This document shows, in pieces, positions 1 to 8,737 of a stretch of 64,000 bases of DNA. Source of the DNA: Roseiarcus sp963782255 (GTDB lineage: Bacteria; Pseudomonadota; Alphaproteobacteria; Rhizobiales; Beijerinckiaceae); the NCBI GenBank assembly GCA_963782255.1, contig CAWAIS010000001.1, forward strand, positions 4,526,001 through 4,590,000, in the 5' to 3' direction. Below the pieces are notes generated by a model. The model worked only from the letters and a program-made list of their open reading frames with translations. It was not told where the DNA came from and did not search any database. Both the position numbers and the translations under genes were made by a program. Each line of letters begins with the position of its first letter. Within the stretch, counting starts at the first letter, position 1.

Positions 1-696
1 CGCCGCCATCCGACACGGCTTTTCGGGCTCGCATCGCTGCCGATCGGCGATCCTCCAGCGGCCATCGCGGAACTCGAGCGCGCCGCGAGCGATCGCGGCT
101 TCAAGGGAATTGTCATCAACGGCCATCATCGCGGGCGCTATCTCGACGACCGGTTCTTCTGGCCAATTCTCGCGCGCGCGGAGGCGCTCGGGTTTCCGAT
201 CTATCTGCATCCGACGCAGTCGCCGCAGCCGGTGATCGACGCGTGGTACGGCGGTCTTTCGCCGATGGTCGGCGAGATGATGGCGGGCGCGGGATGGGGC
301 TGGCATATCGAGACGGCGCTGCACGTCTTGCGCATGGTGCTCGGCGGCGTGTTCGACGCGCATCCGAACTTGCAGATCGTCATCGGACACATGGGCGAGT
401 CGCTGCCCTTCATGATCCAGCGTGTCGACGCGATGCCGCAGTCAATGACGAAGCTTGAGAAACCGGTCAGCGCCTACTTGCGGGAGAACGTTCATTACAC
501 CTTCTCCGGCTTCAACTTCCTGCCGACCTTCCTCGATCTCCTGCTCGAAGTCGGCGTCGACCGCATCATGTTCTCGACCGACCACCCGTACCGCCCGATG
601 CCCGAGGGCCGCGCCTTCCTTGACCGGCTCCCCGTGAGCGCCGCTGATCGGGAACGCATCGCGCATACCAATGCGGAGCGCCTGTTCGGCGTGTGA
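1..696 (+). CDS. Amidohydrolase family protein (amidohydrolase 2, ACMSD-like), 5'-truncated by window edge
   Basis: The reading frame is open from base 1, so the N-terminus with its metal-binding HxH lies outside the window. Visible metal-site signatures are YLHPT, then IGHMGE, then FSTDHPY, in the order and spacing of the TIM-barrel amidohydrolase-2 family (aminocarboxymuconate-semialdehyde or hydroxybenzoate decarboxylase type). These metalloenzymes cleave C-C or C-N bonds of small aromatic or carbonyl acids in the cytoplasm. The exact substrate cannot be told from this fragment. The C-terminal AERLFGV is typical of the family. The convergent DUF1906 gene ends 3 bases downstream. Confidence 0.85.
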   Translation, partial: RRHPTRLFGLASLPIGDPPAAIAELERAASDRGFKGIVINGHHRGRYLDDRFFWPILARAEALGFPIYLHPTQSPQPVIDAWYGGLSPMVGEMMAGAGWGWHIETALHVLRMVLGGVFDAHPNLQIVIGHMGESLPFMIQRVDAMPQSMTKLEKPVSAYLRENVHYTFSGFNFLPTFLDLLLEVGVDRIMFSTDHPYRPMPEGRAFLDRLPVSAADRERIAHTNAERLFGV

Positions 697-698
697 GG

Positions 699-1673
699 TC
701 AGCCGGGCGGCATGACCAGGCGGCGCATCAGTTCGTCGAAATGGGCTGGATTCGCGAGATTCGTGTCGAAACTGGCCGACGCGGGCGCATGCTTCGGGCT
801 TTCCCAGTATTGCCAGGCGAGGATCGGGCAGTGGAGGCCTTCCTCGCCCGGCGCCGTGAGCTTGTCGCTCCAAGGCTTCGGCACGGGAGTCGGGTGATAA
901 TAGCGCGCGATCCAGAGACCGTCGCAGGGAGCGCCGTCATCCATCGCCTGCTTCAAAGCCGTCCAGGTCGCGCGATCGCCCTGGCTGCCGTAAACGGCCG
1001 GATGAAGCCGCACCCTGCCGCGTGACGCCTTGTCGGCCTCCGCAACGAGGGTCGATGACCAGGCGCCATAGTAATCCGCGGCCAGCGGCGCGCGCTGCTC
1101 CACGTCGAGGAACACGATGACGTCGGGGTCGGCGCCGGACAAATACTGGGGCGGAAACGCCTCGAAGATCGCGGCGACGTTGCGTGTGGCGTCGGTCTTC
1201 GCCTTGCTCGCGCTGCCCACATGATTCGTCTGGCGGGCGATCGGCAGCACGCGAATCTTGTTCTCCCGAAGCAACGCGTTCTCCGCCGGCGCGTAGTGCG
1301 AGTCCTTCTTGCCGAGCGAATTGATTTGGCCGGGAGCATAGAAGTAGCGAGCCCAGAACTGCGGCGCCTGTCCGAGGTAGGTGCTCGACTTTGCGTTCGC
1401 CAGCATGGCCGCGCTGCTCGTCGCGAGGCTGTCGACGCCGAGGACCATTGACGTCGGCGGCGCGCCCTGAGCGATCGAGGCGGTTGGAGATGCGCCCTTC
1501 GGGACGCCGGATGACTGGACCACATGCGTGGTCGTTATCACGAGGCCAGCCGGCGCGTCGGGGATGTCGGGGATATCGGGGATATCGGGAATGTCAGGAA
1601 TGTCCGGGATGTCGGGGATATCCTGATTGTCTTGTATGTTGGCTATGCTGGGAATGTCGCGCGGGCCATTCAT
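699..1673 (-). CDS. DUF1906 (glycoside-hydrolase-like, Rv2525c-like) domain protein with DIP repeat tract
   Basis: The 324-residue protein has no clear signal peptide. Residues about 18-39 are a DIP tripeptide repeated seven times. From about residue 76 (VLGVDSLATSS) the protein resembles the DUF1906/Rv2525c TIM-barrel family, related to GH25 lysozymes: FWARYF, a VFLDVE strand bearing the likely acidic residue, HPAVYGSQGD, GLWIARYY and LAWQYWES. Such proteins are thought to act on or bind cell-wall glycans, but activity is unproven for most of them. It lies 47 bases downstream of two lipoprotein genes on the same strand and is probably co-transcribed with them. Family call is by motif recognition. 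Confidence 0.7.
   Translation of the reverse strand: MNGPRDIPSIANIQDNQDIPDIPDIPDIPDIPDIPDIPDAPAGLVITTTHVVQSSGVPKGASPTASIAQGAPPTSMVLGVDSLATSSAAMLANAKSSTYLGQAPQFWARYFYAPGQINSLGKKDSHYAPAENALLRENKIRVLPIARQTNHVGSASKAKTDATRNVAAIFEAFPPQYLSGADPDVIVFLDVEQRAPLAADYYGAWSSTLVAEADKASRGRVRLHPAVYGSQGDRATWTALKQAMDDGAPCDGLWIARYYHPTPVPKPWSDKLTAPGEEGLHCPILAWQYWESPKHAPASASFDTNLANPAHFDELMRRLVMPPG
1561..1623 (-). repeat. In-frame 9-bp tandem repeat encoding (Asp-Ile-Pro)7
   Basis: Seven consecutive 9-bp units with small differences (gggatgtcg, gggatatcg, ggaatgtca and similar on the plus strand) encode DIP repeats in the DUF1906 protein. Because the unit is a multiple of three, copy-number changes keep frame. The tract sits between the N-terminus and the catalytic-like domain and probably forms an extended linker. 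Confidence 0.9.
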
Positions 1674-1720
1674 CCGAACGCCTCCACCGAACGCTTCGTC
1701 AAACGCCTCTCAAGCGGCGC

Positions 1721-2143
1721 TCATGGGTTCGCGGCGCCCGGAGGAGGTTTGACGCCTTCAATCTTATACTGAAACCCTTGCGCCAAATGGGCCGCGGCGG
1801 TCCCGGTCGCAAAGAACTTTCCCAATCCGACCGAAACGGAGGTCCCCGTCGCCGTGCTGGTGTCGAACTGTCCGAACACTGAGAACGCGTCCTTGTATTG
1901 CCCTTTCTGAACCGATCCGATCTGCTCGCCGTTCGCGCCCTGAACAGGGACGAGGGCCACATCCACGTCCCGATATCCGAGCGTCAATTCGGGCGTCGCC
2001 TGGGCGCCGGTCGCGTTGGCGGTTATGCCCAGAGTCTGCGTCTGAAGAAAGACAAGAGGAACTCCGGCGTTGGGGTTTGCATTGCATGCGCAGAGCGCGA
2101 GCGTCGCGCAAAGCAGTGCGAAGAGCTGACGATTTTTTGTCAC
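1721..2143 (-). CDS. Small putative lipoprotein
   Basis: A GTG start at 2143 is preferred because AGGGGAA lies about seven bases upstream and the GTGA overlaps the stop of the preceding gene. An upstream in-frame ATG at 2176 would lie inside that gene. The 140-residue product begins VTKNRQLFALLCATLALCAC, a lipoprotein signal peptide with an unusual LCAC lipobox, so it should be membrane-anchored in the envelope. The rest is beta-rich with a SVFGQFDTSTATGTSVSVGLG stretch. The family was not recognised. The three-gene operon order is lipoprotein, lipoprotein, DUF1906. Confidence 0.75.
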   Translation of the reverse strand: MTKNRQLFALLCATLALCACNANPNAGVPLVFLQTQTLGITANATGAQATPELTLGYRDVDVALVPVQGANGEQIGSVQKGQYKDAFSVFGQFDTSTATGTSVSVGLGKFFATGTAAAHLAQGFQYKIEGVKPPPGAANP

Positions 2144-2568
2144 CGCGTTTCCCCTGAGATAGCTGAATCGGAGCAAACCCCGCTTTTTGCGTTCGTGAGT
2201 TCCGCGAAATTTCTCAACTGCTCCTCGGTATTTCCGACAAGGACGACGCGGCAGGAGGGATCGAGCGCGATGATCGACTTATTGAACCATCCGAGCGTGG
2301 CCGTCCCGCTCGACATTTCAAGCCCGAGGCCGGTTGCGCGTACGACGCTGCTCTGATTGGCCGCGGGGGAGGGAACGACGACCGGCGCGGCAAAAACGAT
2401 CGAACGCTGCCTCGTCCCATCGGGCCGCGCCTCCTCGACGATTGCGCATCCCGACAGCTGAAGAGCGAGGAGAAGCCCGACGCTCGCGATGAATCGCGGG
2501 CGCCGCCCGATGTCAGATTGCGTCGTCCCCGAATCAAAGCGAACTTCCGAAATCGACCCCAAAAGCAA
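2140..2568 (-). CDS. Putative lipoprotein (first gene of the DUF1906 operon)
   Basis: The product is up to 142 residues. The hydrophobic stretch FIASVGLLLALQLSGC ends in a good lipobox (LSGC), so it is predicted to be a lipoprotein with the mature Cys near residue 41. The N-terminal extension before that stretch (about 25 residues) is long, and the true start may be further in. The mature part contains two Cys (DPSCRVVLVGN and KSGVCSDS) that could pair. The family was not recognised. Its stop overlaps the GTG of the next lipoprotein gene, which implies translational coupling. Confidence 0.65.
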   Translation of the reverse strand: MLLGSISEVRFDSGTTQSDIGRRPRFIASVGLLLALQLSGCAIVEEARPDGTRQRSIVFAAPVVVPSPAANQSSVVRATGLGLEMSSGTATLGWFNKSIIALDPSCRVVLVGNTEEQLRNFAELTNAKSGVCSDSAISGETR

Positions 2569-2779
2569 CAGCCTTCATTGCAACTATTGCTCTACGCGCA
2601 AGGAAGAGCGAGCAAAGTCCAACGCAGTCCGCCCCCTCACCCAGAGTATCTCAAAATCAGGTTGACGAGAGGCTACGTGTCGCGTCCAGTTTTTCGCAAT
2701 CTAGTGGTTATGTTGTCCACAGACAAATTCGGCCGCAGCCGCGCAACCTTGCGGCATGGGACAGCCTCGGGTTTCCTCT

Positions 2780-3286
2780 TCAGGCCCTGATGAGCGCCGC
2801 AAGCGCCGCATAGATCGCCAGCCCCATGCTGGCGACGACGTCCCAGCTGGCGAGCGACAGGCCGAGGATGCGCAGCTGCACCTCGTCGCAATTGACGACG
2901 CGAACGGCGTTGAGCTGATTCATGAGATCGTTGACGCTGACCGGCCCGCTGAGCGAGCCGGTGCAGGCGGTCGGTCCGGGCCACCAGTGTTGCTCGACGC
3001 CGACGTGGTAGAAAGCGAGGCCTGCATTGGCGAGAAAGACGAGCGCGACGAGGTTGAACAGCGCCCGCGCGACTCCCTTCGCTCCGCGATTCGCGAAATA
3101 GGCGGTCAGCGCGGCGAGCGGCGCGCCGGCGTACAAGGCGTAGCGCTCCGTGAGGCACAGCTCGCAGGGCGCATAGCCGAGCCCCTGAAGGATCCACACG
3201 GCCGCCAGGATCAAGAGCGCCGCGATCATGAGCAAGAGCGCGCGGCCGGCCTGCGAGGCCGGGAGAAAGGCTGCGACGAGGCCCAT
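2780..3286 (-). CDS. dsbB: Disulfide bond formation protein B (DsbB)
   Basis: This 168-residue inner-membrane protein has four hydrophobic segments. A CELC pair (C41/C44) follows the first segment, and a second periplasmic pair lies at C108 and C133. These are the two redox Cys pairs of DsbB, which reoxidises periplasmic DsbA and passes electrons to quinone. The start ATG shares one base with the stop of the upstream DedA-family gene (TGATG), so the two are translationally coupled. Length and Cys spacing match the alphaproteobacterial DsbB group. No dsbA is in the window. Confidence 0.88.
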   Translation of the reverse strand: MGLVAAFLPASQAGRALLLMIAALLILAAVWILQGLGYAPCELCLTERYALYAGAPLAALTAYFANRGAKGVARALFNLVALVFLANAGLAFYHVGVEQHWWPGPTACTGSLSGPVSVNDLMNQLNAVRVVNCDEVQLRILGLSLASWDVVASMGLAIYAALAALIRA

Positions 3287-3867
3287 CAGAACACCTTCGC
3301 CGCGATGATGAAGCCGGCGACGACGAGGGCGGCAAAGCCCCCGAGCACCGCCGCGAAATTGCGCTCCAGCGCGACGCGCAGCGGCTCGCCGAACAGTTTG
3401 AGCGCGCCGGCCACGAGAAAGAAGCGCGCGCCGCGCGTCACGACGGAGAGCGCCACGAACAGCGGAAAATTGTAGCCGAGCAGGCCGCTCGTGATCGTGA
3501 CCAATTTATAGGGAATCGGCGTCACGCCCTTGACGAGAATGACGAGCCAGCCCCACTCGGCGTAAGTGCGCCTGAGCGCCTCCATCTTCGTCCCGTAGCC
3601 GTAAACGCTGATCAGCCACTGCCCGACCGTGTCGTAGAGCAAGGCGCCGATCGCGTAGCCGAGCATGCCGCCGATCACGGACGCGACCGTCGCAATGAGC
3701 GCGAAACGCCACGCCCGGCGCGGATGGGCGAGCGCCATCGGCGCAAGCAGGACGTCCGGCGGCACCGGAAAGAACGAACTCTCGGCAAACGCGATCGCCG
3801 CCAGCGCGGCCTCCGCGCGCGGACCTTGCGCGAGCGCCTTCACGCGGGCGTAAAGCGAGTCGAACAT
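3286..3867 (-). CDS. YqaA/DedA-family (SNARE-associated/VTT domain) membrane protein
   Basis: The 193-residue polytopic protein has the VTT/DedA features: an early amphipathic FAESSFFPVPPDVLL segment with E and Pro residues, the loop GWLVILVKGVTPIPYKLVTITSGLLGYN, and a C-terminal membrane helix. Family members act as lipid scramblases or flippases, or affect envelope homeostasis, in the inner membrane. It is the first gene of a two-gene operon with dsbB, an arrangement often seen in Hyphomicrobiales. Confidence 0.85.
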   Translation of the reverse strand: MFDSLYARVKALAQGPRAEAALAAIAFAESSFFPVPPDVLLAPMALAHPRRAWRFALIATVASVIGGMLGYAIGALLYDTVGQWLISVYGYGTKMEALRRTYAEWGWLVILVKGVTPIPYKLVTITSGLLGYNFPLFVALSVVTRGARFFLVAGALKLFGEPLRVALERNFAAVLGGFAALVVAGFIIAAKVF

Positions 3868-4005
3868 GGAATATCCCTTCCAGTCGCGGGATGTTTACGC
3901 GTTCGGGCGGCGCGCGTCCAATGCGGCGCGTTCGCCCAGGCGCCCAACGTTGACCCTGCGGCGTCCCACGTTCTATATGCGGCTCATCCCGCTTGCGAGA
4001 CGCGG

Positions 4006-4091
4006 GCCCCTATGGCGGAACTGGTAGACGCGTCCGACTCAAAATCGGATTCCCCAAAGGAGTGCTGGTTCGATTCCGGCTAGGGGCACCA
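4006..4091 (+). tRNA. tRNA-Leu (anticodon CAA)
   Basis: Acceptor stem GCCCCTA (4006-4012) pairs with TAGGGGC (4081-4087), followed by discriminator A and an encoded CCA at 4089-4091. The D arm reads TGGCGGAACTGGTAGACGC. The anticodon stem TCCGA/TCGGA encloses the loop CTCAAAA, with anticodon CAA at 4040-4042. A class-II variable arm lies between 4050 and about 4066, and the T loop is GGTTCGATTCC. It decodes UUG leucine codons. A class II tRNA with this D-loop is unambiguous for leucine. Confidence 0.97.
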
Positions 4092-4538
4092 CCAACTTGA
4101 AAATAAACGAACTCAATCAAGCGTTTTTGTGTGATAGCTAAACGTCAGTTCCAGACGATGTCCACACTTCGCCGGTGATTGGGCGATCATCGACGCGACG
4201 GGCGTCGCCATGCCTCGAGCCCGCAACCCGAGCGCCTTGCTCCTCCGATCGGCGGCCGCTTCATGACGACAAAGCCGACAGGAAAGGCACAATGACTTTG
4301 CTGAAACCTAACGCCATTGTATCGGTCTTGGCGCAATGAAAAGAGCGAAGTCGTCGCTCGACTGATCCATAGGGTGTGGCCGCGACCGCGTCAGAGAACG
4401 GGCTGCGGCGTCTTGGGTGTCTAATACGATCTCGATGGGGTGCTCCGGCGTTCCCGCCTTTCCGATGGTATGAGGGTTTATCGGGGCCGGAACACACCGC
4501 CGGTGACGTGCGTCTTCCCCGATCGGGAACATTGATCC
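4092..4538. other. Intergenic stretch after tRNA-Leu, no supported gene
   Basis: No reading frame here has a convincing start, ribosome site or family signature. No duplicated tRNA 3' end was found downstream, so there is no evidence of an integrated element at this tRNA. Confidence 0.5.
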
Positions 4539-4781
4539 ATGATCAAAAGCTTCGTTGCTGCGGTCGCTCTGACGATCGGTTTCGCGGGCTGCGCCGTCGC
4601 TCGGGAGGCGGCGCATCGTCACAACCATTATCACCGCCACCACGTGCTTCAGCCGAGGGCATATCCTGACCTTCAGCCGGGACCAGCTCCTGACGCATCC
4701 AATCCCTCGATCTATTGGTCCCCCGCCGGGGGCAATCCCATCCATTATGCACAGACAACCGGCTTCTACGCCGGTCGCTAA
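4539..4781 (+). CDS. Small secreted histidine-rich protein
   Basis: The 80-residue product starts with the signal peptide MIKSFVAAVALTIGFAGCAVA, which contains a possible lipobox (FAGC at residues 15-18) or a standard A-x-A-type cleavage site. A short His-rich block follows (HRHNHYHRHH), then a Pro-rich tail. GGGAAC lies about 10 bases upstream of the ATG. It resembles the protein encoded at 26291-26611 in layout, with a signal peptide then an HYHHHVHRH-type cluster. Envelope metal binding is a plausible inference, but the function is unknown. Confidence 0.65.
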   Translation: MIKSFVAAVALTIGFAGCAVAREAAHRHNHYHRHHVLQPRAYPDLQPGPAPDASNPSIYWSPAGGNPIHYAQTTGFYAGR

Positions 4782-5089
4782 ACAAACAAAGTCACCGACG
4801 CGGCCTCTCCTCCGCGCGGGCGGTCGCCTTCCGGGCCGGACTGAACAGCAAGCGCCGCCTCGCTCCGCCATTCTGTTGATTGACAGCACATTGTCGGGGT
4901 TGCATCGTCGACCCATTCACTTGCCGGCAACAGGCAGGAGCGCGAATCCCTGTGCGGTCGCCGCACCATTCAGGCGCAGGGCGAACACATTGATCGGCCG
5001 TTTGGGAAATCCAGGGAAAGCCTTCCGGCGTTCTCTCGCTCCTTCTCGTCCGTCTTGTTCGCTGAGCCGAGGCAAGGGCCGAGAGAGAA

Positions 5090-6157
5090 ATGCTAACGAG
5101 AGTCGTTGACGCTATCGAAGAGACGAACTCAAAAGCGCTGCCGACCGTCACCGGCTTCGCATTTGACTGCGCGCTTGCCGCGCTGCGCAGACGCAATCTG
5201 GACCCGGGGCCTTTGTTGCACCGTGTCGGACTCTCCGACGCGGACTTTGGCGGTCGGCCGCGTCGCGTGGCTGCGTCGAGCCAGGGCGAATTTCTCGAAG
5301 CCGCCGCGGAAGCGGTGGGAGACACCGCTTTCGGACTTCATCTTGCCGAGCAGTCGAACCCGCGCGAGGTCGGGCTACTATTCTACGTCGCGACCGCGGC
5401 GCACAATTTAGGCGAGGCCTTGGGGCTCTTTGCGCGCTACTTCCGCATCGTCAACGAGAGCGTGCGCTTCACTTTGGTGCCGGACACCGACGGCCTCATC
5501 GTCAGCTTCAACCTGATCGGCGTTTCCCAGAATCGCGTGAAGCAGAACACCGAGTTCTGGCTCGCCTTGATCATGAAGGCCGCGCGTGACGTCACCGGTT
5601 GCGCGGTGCGGCCAACAAGGGTCGTCTGCCCGCACATGCGCAACCAGGACCTGCAAGAGTTCGAGCGATTTTTTGGCTGCGCCGTCGAATTCGGCGCTTC
5701 GTCCGGTCAGTTGGCGTTCTCCAGCGCGACGCTCGCCCTTCCGCTCATGACGGAAGACGCGCACTTGCTCGATGTGTTGCGGCCTTTCTGCGAGGAAGCG
5801 GAGAAGGCCCGCAACACGCTCGCGGCGTCGTTCCGGGCTGTGGTCGAGAACGAGGTCGAGCGGCTGCTGCCGCATGCTCAGGCCGACGCGAAGACGGTCG
5901 CCAACTCGCTGGGCCTCAGCGTCGCAACATTGTCGCGTCGCTTGTCCAGAGAGGAGACAACCTTCGTCGAGGTCGTCGACCAGTTGCGCCGCAGCCTTGC
6001 GCTCCAGTATCTCAAGGAGCCGGGCTTCACCTTGGCGCAAATCGCCTGGCTTCTGGGTTACGAGCGGCCGACCTCGTTCAAACATGCGTTCAAACGTTGG
6101 ACCGGACGACCGCCGTCCGCGATGCGCGGCGAGAACACGCCGCCCACGCCGAAATAG
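5090..6157 (+). CDS. AraC-family transcriptional regulator with N-terminal arabinose-binding-like (OruR/ArgR type) domain
   Basis: This 355-residue regulator has an N-terminal AraC_binding_2 type domain (about 20-215, including a QSNPREVGLLFYV region). The C-terminal double helix-turn-helix (about 255-345) has VANSLGLSVATLSRRLS for the first HTH and ALQYLKEPGFTLAQIAWLLGY and SFKHAFKRWTG for the second. The start has GAGAGAGA immediately upstream. It stands alone with no adjacent co-directional target, so the effector is unknown. It probably binds DNA as a cytoplasmic activator. Confidence 0.88.
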   Translation: MLTRVVDAIEETNSKALPTVTGFAFDCALAALRRRNLDPGPLLHRVGLSDADFGGRPRRVAASSQGEFLEAAAEAVGDTAFGLHLAEQSNPREVGLLFYVATAAHNLGEALGLFARYFRIVNESVRFTLVPDTDGLIVSFNLIGVSQNRVKQNTEFWLALIMKAARDVTGCAVRPTRVVCPHMRNQDLQEFERFFGCAVEFGASSGQLAFSSATLALPLMTEDAHLLDVLRPFCEEAEKARNTLAASFRAVVENEVERLLPHAQADAKTVANSLGLSVATLSRRLSREETTFVEVVDQLRRSLALQYLKEPGFTLAQIAWLLGYERPTSFKHAFKRWTGRPPSAMRGENTPPTPK

Positions 6158-6387
6158 TCCAGCAGGCGTCCTCCTGATCCGGCAAACGGGCTCCGACGAA
6201 CCCGATCGGGAGGGCGCCGACACGCCGATCCGATCCATCCTGGCCCGCTGCTGGCTTCCTAATCGCGAAGGCAGCCGGCGTTCGTAAAGCCTAACGAGGC
6301 CCTGTAAAGCTTAATCAGGGAATTACGTTTGTTGGCGTAGAGTTTAGGCTTAGGGTGCTTTGGCGGCTACGCTGCGGGAGCAGTTCG

Positions 6388-6627
6388 ATGGAGGACTTCG
6401 CGCAATTCTACTTGGCAGGGCTCGCAGACCTGCTCGACGCACTTGTCCACATGGCGTTCTGGAAGCTGGCGGCGGGACTTGTCCTCTTCACGATTTGGGC
6501 GCTCGTCCTGTCCGCGCTGCCCGACGAATACAGAGGAAGCGTGCGCGCCGTCGCCCTCGCCGCGCTCGGACTGACCGCGCTCGCGGCGATGCTTGCGCCG
6601 CTCGACTGGGAGACGCTCCTGCGCTAA
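6388..6627 (+). CDS. Small two-helix membrane protein, unknown function
   Basis: The chosen ATG at 6388 (MEDFAQFYLAGLAD) has GGGAG about eight bases upstream. An in-frame TTG further upstream (6355) is less likely. The 79-residue product has two hydrophobic helices (about 20-40 and 50-68) separated by the charged loop PDEYRGSV. The family was not recognised. It lies about 230 bases before the oxidoreductase operon with no clear functional link. Confidence 0.55.
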   Translation: MEDFAQFYLAGLADLLDALVHMAFWKLAAGLVLFTIWALVLSALPDEYRGSVRAVALAALGLTALAAMLAPLDWETLLR

Positions 6628-6859
6628 GGCGCGGTCGCTTCGTCGACGCTCGGCTCCTCCCGTGGGCGGGCGAGCGCCGCAGACCTGCGGACCCGAGGAA
6701 TTGCCTTCGGCTGGCGCGGTAGGCCGCTTTGGCGAATTGCCGCTCTTCCCGCCCGCGACGTTCCGTCGCGCGCCGAGGCGTCGCATTGACTTCGCAGGAC
6801 GCCCGCGTCACGACTTCCCCGTGACGAGCGCGCGTTAGTTGCGCCGCCGAGGAATGCAA

Positions 6860-7438
6860 ATGTTCGAAGTCAGGATACACGGTCGCGGGGGCCAAGGCGT
6901 CGTTACCGCGGCCGAAATGCTGTCGGTCGCGGCGTTTCTCGAGGGCAAGCACGCGCAGGCGTTTCCGAGCTTCGGCTCGGAGCGCACCGGCGCGCCGGTC
7001 GTCGCCTTTTGCAGAATTTCCGACAAGGAAATTCGGCTGCGCGAGCCGATCCAGAGCCCCGACGCCCTCATCGTCCAGGACCCGACGCTGTTCAGGGCGC
7101 TCGACGTGACCGAGGGCCTCAAGCCCGACGGCTATCTGATCGTGAACACCGCGCGAGGCCTTGCCGACATCCACGAGACGCGTCTCGACGCGGTCGTCCA
7201 GCGTCTGCCGAAAGGCCATGCGCTGACGGCGCCCGCAACCGAGCTGGCGATGAAGTTCATCAACCGTCCGGCGCCGAACACCGCGCTGCTCGGCGCCTTC
7301 GCCGCGGAGGTCGGCGTCGTGTCGCTCGAGAGCGTGCTCGAGGCGATCAGGCGCGCTTTTCCCGGTAAGATCGGCGAGGCCAATGTCGAGGCCGCGAAAG
7401 CGGCGCACGCACTCGTCTCGGCCAAGGCCGCCGCGTAA
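6860..7438 (+). CDS. porG: 2-oxoacid:ferredoxin oxidoreductase gamma subunit (PorG/KorC-type)
   Basis: Start ATG 6860 is chosen because GAGGA ends six bases before it. ATG 6854 and TTG 6839 are too close to that site or lack one. The 192-residue protein has the gamma-subunit signature GRGGQGV (residues 8-14) and continues with FPSFGSERTGAPV and the APNTALLGAFA segment, covering the whole POR-gamma domain. It joins the alpha and beta subunits to decarboxylate pyruvate or a related 2-oxoacid oxidatively to an acyl-CoA in the cytoplasm. It is first in a four-gene operon; the next gene starts 24 bases on. Confidence 0.9.
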   Translation: MFEVRIHGRGGQGVVTAAEMLSVAAFLEGKHAQAFPSFGSERTGAPVVAFCRISDKEIRLREPIQSPDALIVQDPTLFRALDVTEGLKPDGYLIVNTARGLADIHETRLDAVVQRLPKGHALTAPATELAMKFINRPAPNTALLGAFAAEVGVVSLESVLEAIRRAFPGKIGEANVEAAKAAHALVSAKAAA

Positions 7439-7462
7439 ACAGTCACGGGGAGACGATCGACG

Positions 7463-8737
7463 ATGTTCCAGCAGATCGAAGGCTCCAAGGCCATGGCGCG
7501 CGCGATTGCGCTCTGCCGGCCCCAGGTCGTCTGCGCCTATCCGATCACGCCGCAAACTCACATCGTCGAGGGCGTCGGCGAACTCGTCCGGCTGGGCGAA
7601 CTCGACAATTGCGAGTTCATCAATGTCGAGAGCGAGTTCGCCGCGCTCTCGGTCGCGATCGGGGCGTCGGCCGCGGGCGCCCGCGCCTACACGGCGACGG
7701 CGAGCCAGGGCCTCCTCTTCATGGCGGAAGCGGTCTACAACGCCGCCGGCCTCGGCCTGCCGATCGTGATGACGCTCGGCAATCGCGCGATCGGCGCGCC
7801 GATCAACATCTGGAACGACCATTCCGACGCGATGGCGTTGCGCGAATCCGGCTGGATCCAGCTCTTCGCCGAAACGAACCAGGAGGCGGCGGACCTCCAC
7901 ATCGTCGCCTTCCGGCTCGCGGAAGAACTCTCCGTGCCGACGATGGTCTGCGTCGACGGCTTCATTCTGACCCACGCGGTCGAGCGCATCGACATTCCCG
8001 ATCAGGCCTCGGTCGACGCGTACCTCCCGCCCTACGAGCCGATGCAGAGCCTCGATCCGACCGACCCGATTTCGATCGGCGCGATGGTCGGGCCCGACGC
8101 GTTCACCGAAGTGCGCTACCTGCAATATTTTAAGCAGCACAGCGCGCTTACGCTCATTGAAAAGCTTGCGGCAGATTTCGAGAAGCAGTTTGGCCGGACC
8201 GCGGGCGGACTGTTGCGAACCTACGAGGCCGAGGACGCCGAGACCCTGGTCGTGGCGATGGGATCGATCAACGGCACGATCAAGGACGTGATCGACGAGA
8301 TGCGCGCGGACGGCCTCGCCATCGGCCTCGTCACGCTCATCGCTTTCCGGCCATTCCCCGCTGAGGCGCTTCGGGAGGCTCTGGCGCGCGCCCGCGACGT
8401 GATCGTCATCGACAAGGCGGTCGACGTCGGCATGGGCGGACCGCTCGCGAGCAACATCGCAATCGCGCTGCGCGAACTCGAGGACCCGCCAACGATGCAT
8501 TCGGCGATCGTGGGCTTAGGCGGCCGGCCCGTTCCGAAGGCCTCGCTGCACCGGCTCTTCCGTCAGGCGACGATCCAGCCGTGGGAGGGGCCCCACTTCC
8601 TCGACCTCAACGAGCGCGTGGCGGCGCGTGAAATCCATCGGCGCGGCAAGACGCGCCGAGTGGGTCCTGCGGCCGAGGGCATTCTCAAGCAGCTCGAGAA
8701 GGAGCGCGTCGAGAAACTGACGGAGGGCGCGCGATGA
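7463..8737 (+). CDS. porA: 2-oxoacid:ferredoxin oxidoreductase alpha subunit (PorA)
   Basis: The 424-residue protein starts MFQQIEGSKAMARA and carries YPITP at residues 26-30, the substrate/TPP contact motif of archaeal-type POR alpha subunits. INVESEFAALS, TATASQGLLFM and GAPINIWNDHSD follow. Domain II includes the TLVVAMGS strand. It contributes thiamine diphosphate binding together with PorB. Its stop overlaps the ATG of the beta gene (ATGA), indicating coupled translation. Substrate (pyruvate, 2-oxoglutarate or a branched 2-oxoacid) cannot be set from sequence reading alone. Confidence 0.92.
   Translation: MFQQIEGSKAMARAIALCRPQVVCAYPITPQTHIVEGVGELVRLGELDNCEFINVESEFAALSVAIGASAAGARAYTATASQGLLFMAEAVYNAAGLGLPIVMTLGNRAIGAPINIWNDHSDAMALRESGWIQLFAETNQEAADLHIVAFRLAEELSVPTMVCVDGFILTHAVERIDIPDQASVDAYLPPYEPMQSLDPTDPISIGAMVGPDAFTEVRYLQYFKQHSALTLIEKLAADFEKQFGRTAGGLLRTYEAEDAETLVVAMGSINGTIKDVIDEMRADGLAIGLVTLIAFRPFPAEALREALARARDVIVIDKAVDVGMGGPLASNIAIALRELEDPPTMHSAIVGLGGRPVPKASLHRLFRQATIQPWEGPHFLDLNERVAAREIHRRGKTRRVGPAAEGILKQLEKERVEKLTEGAR

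Noticed and set aside
4006..5089. tRNA-Leu as an integration site for a genomic island
   Set aside because: No direct repeat of the tRNA 3' end and no integrase gene were found downstream.
6488..8500. A 670-codon reverse-strand open frame opposite the porG and porA genes
   Set aside because: It is rich in Arg and Asp from GC-rich antisense codons, has no family motif, and lies opposite genes with clear catalytic motifs.
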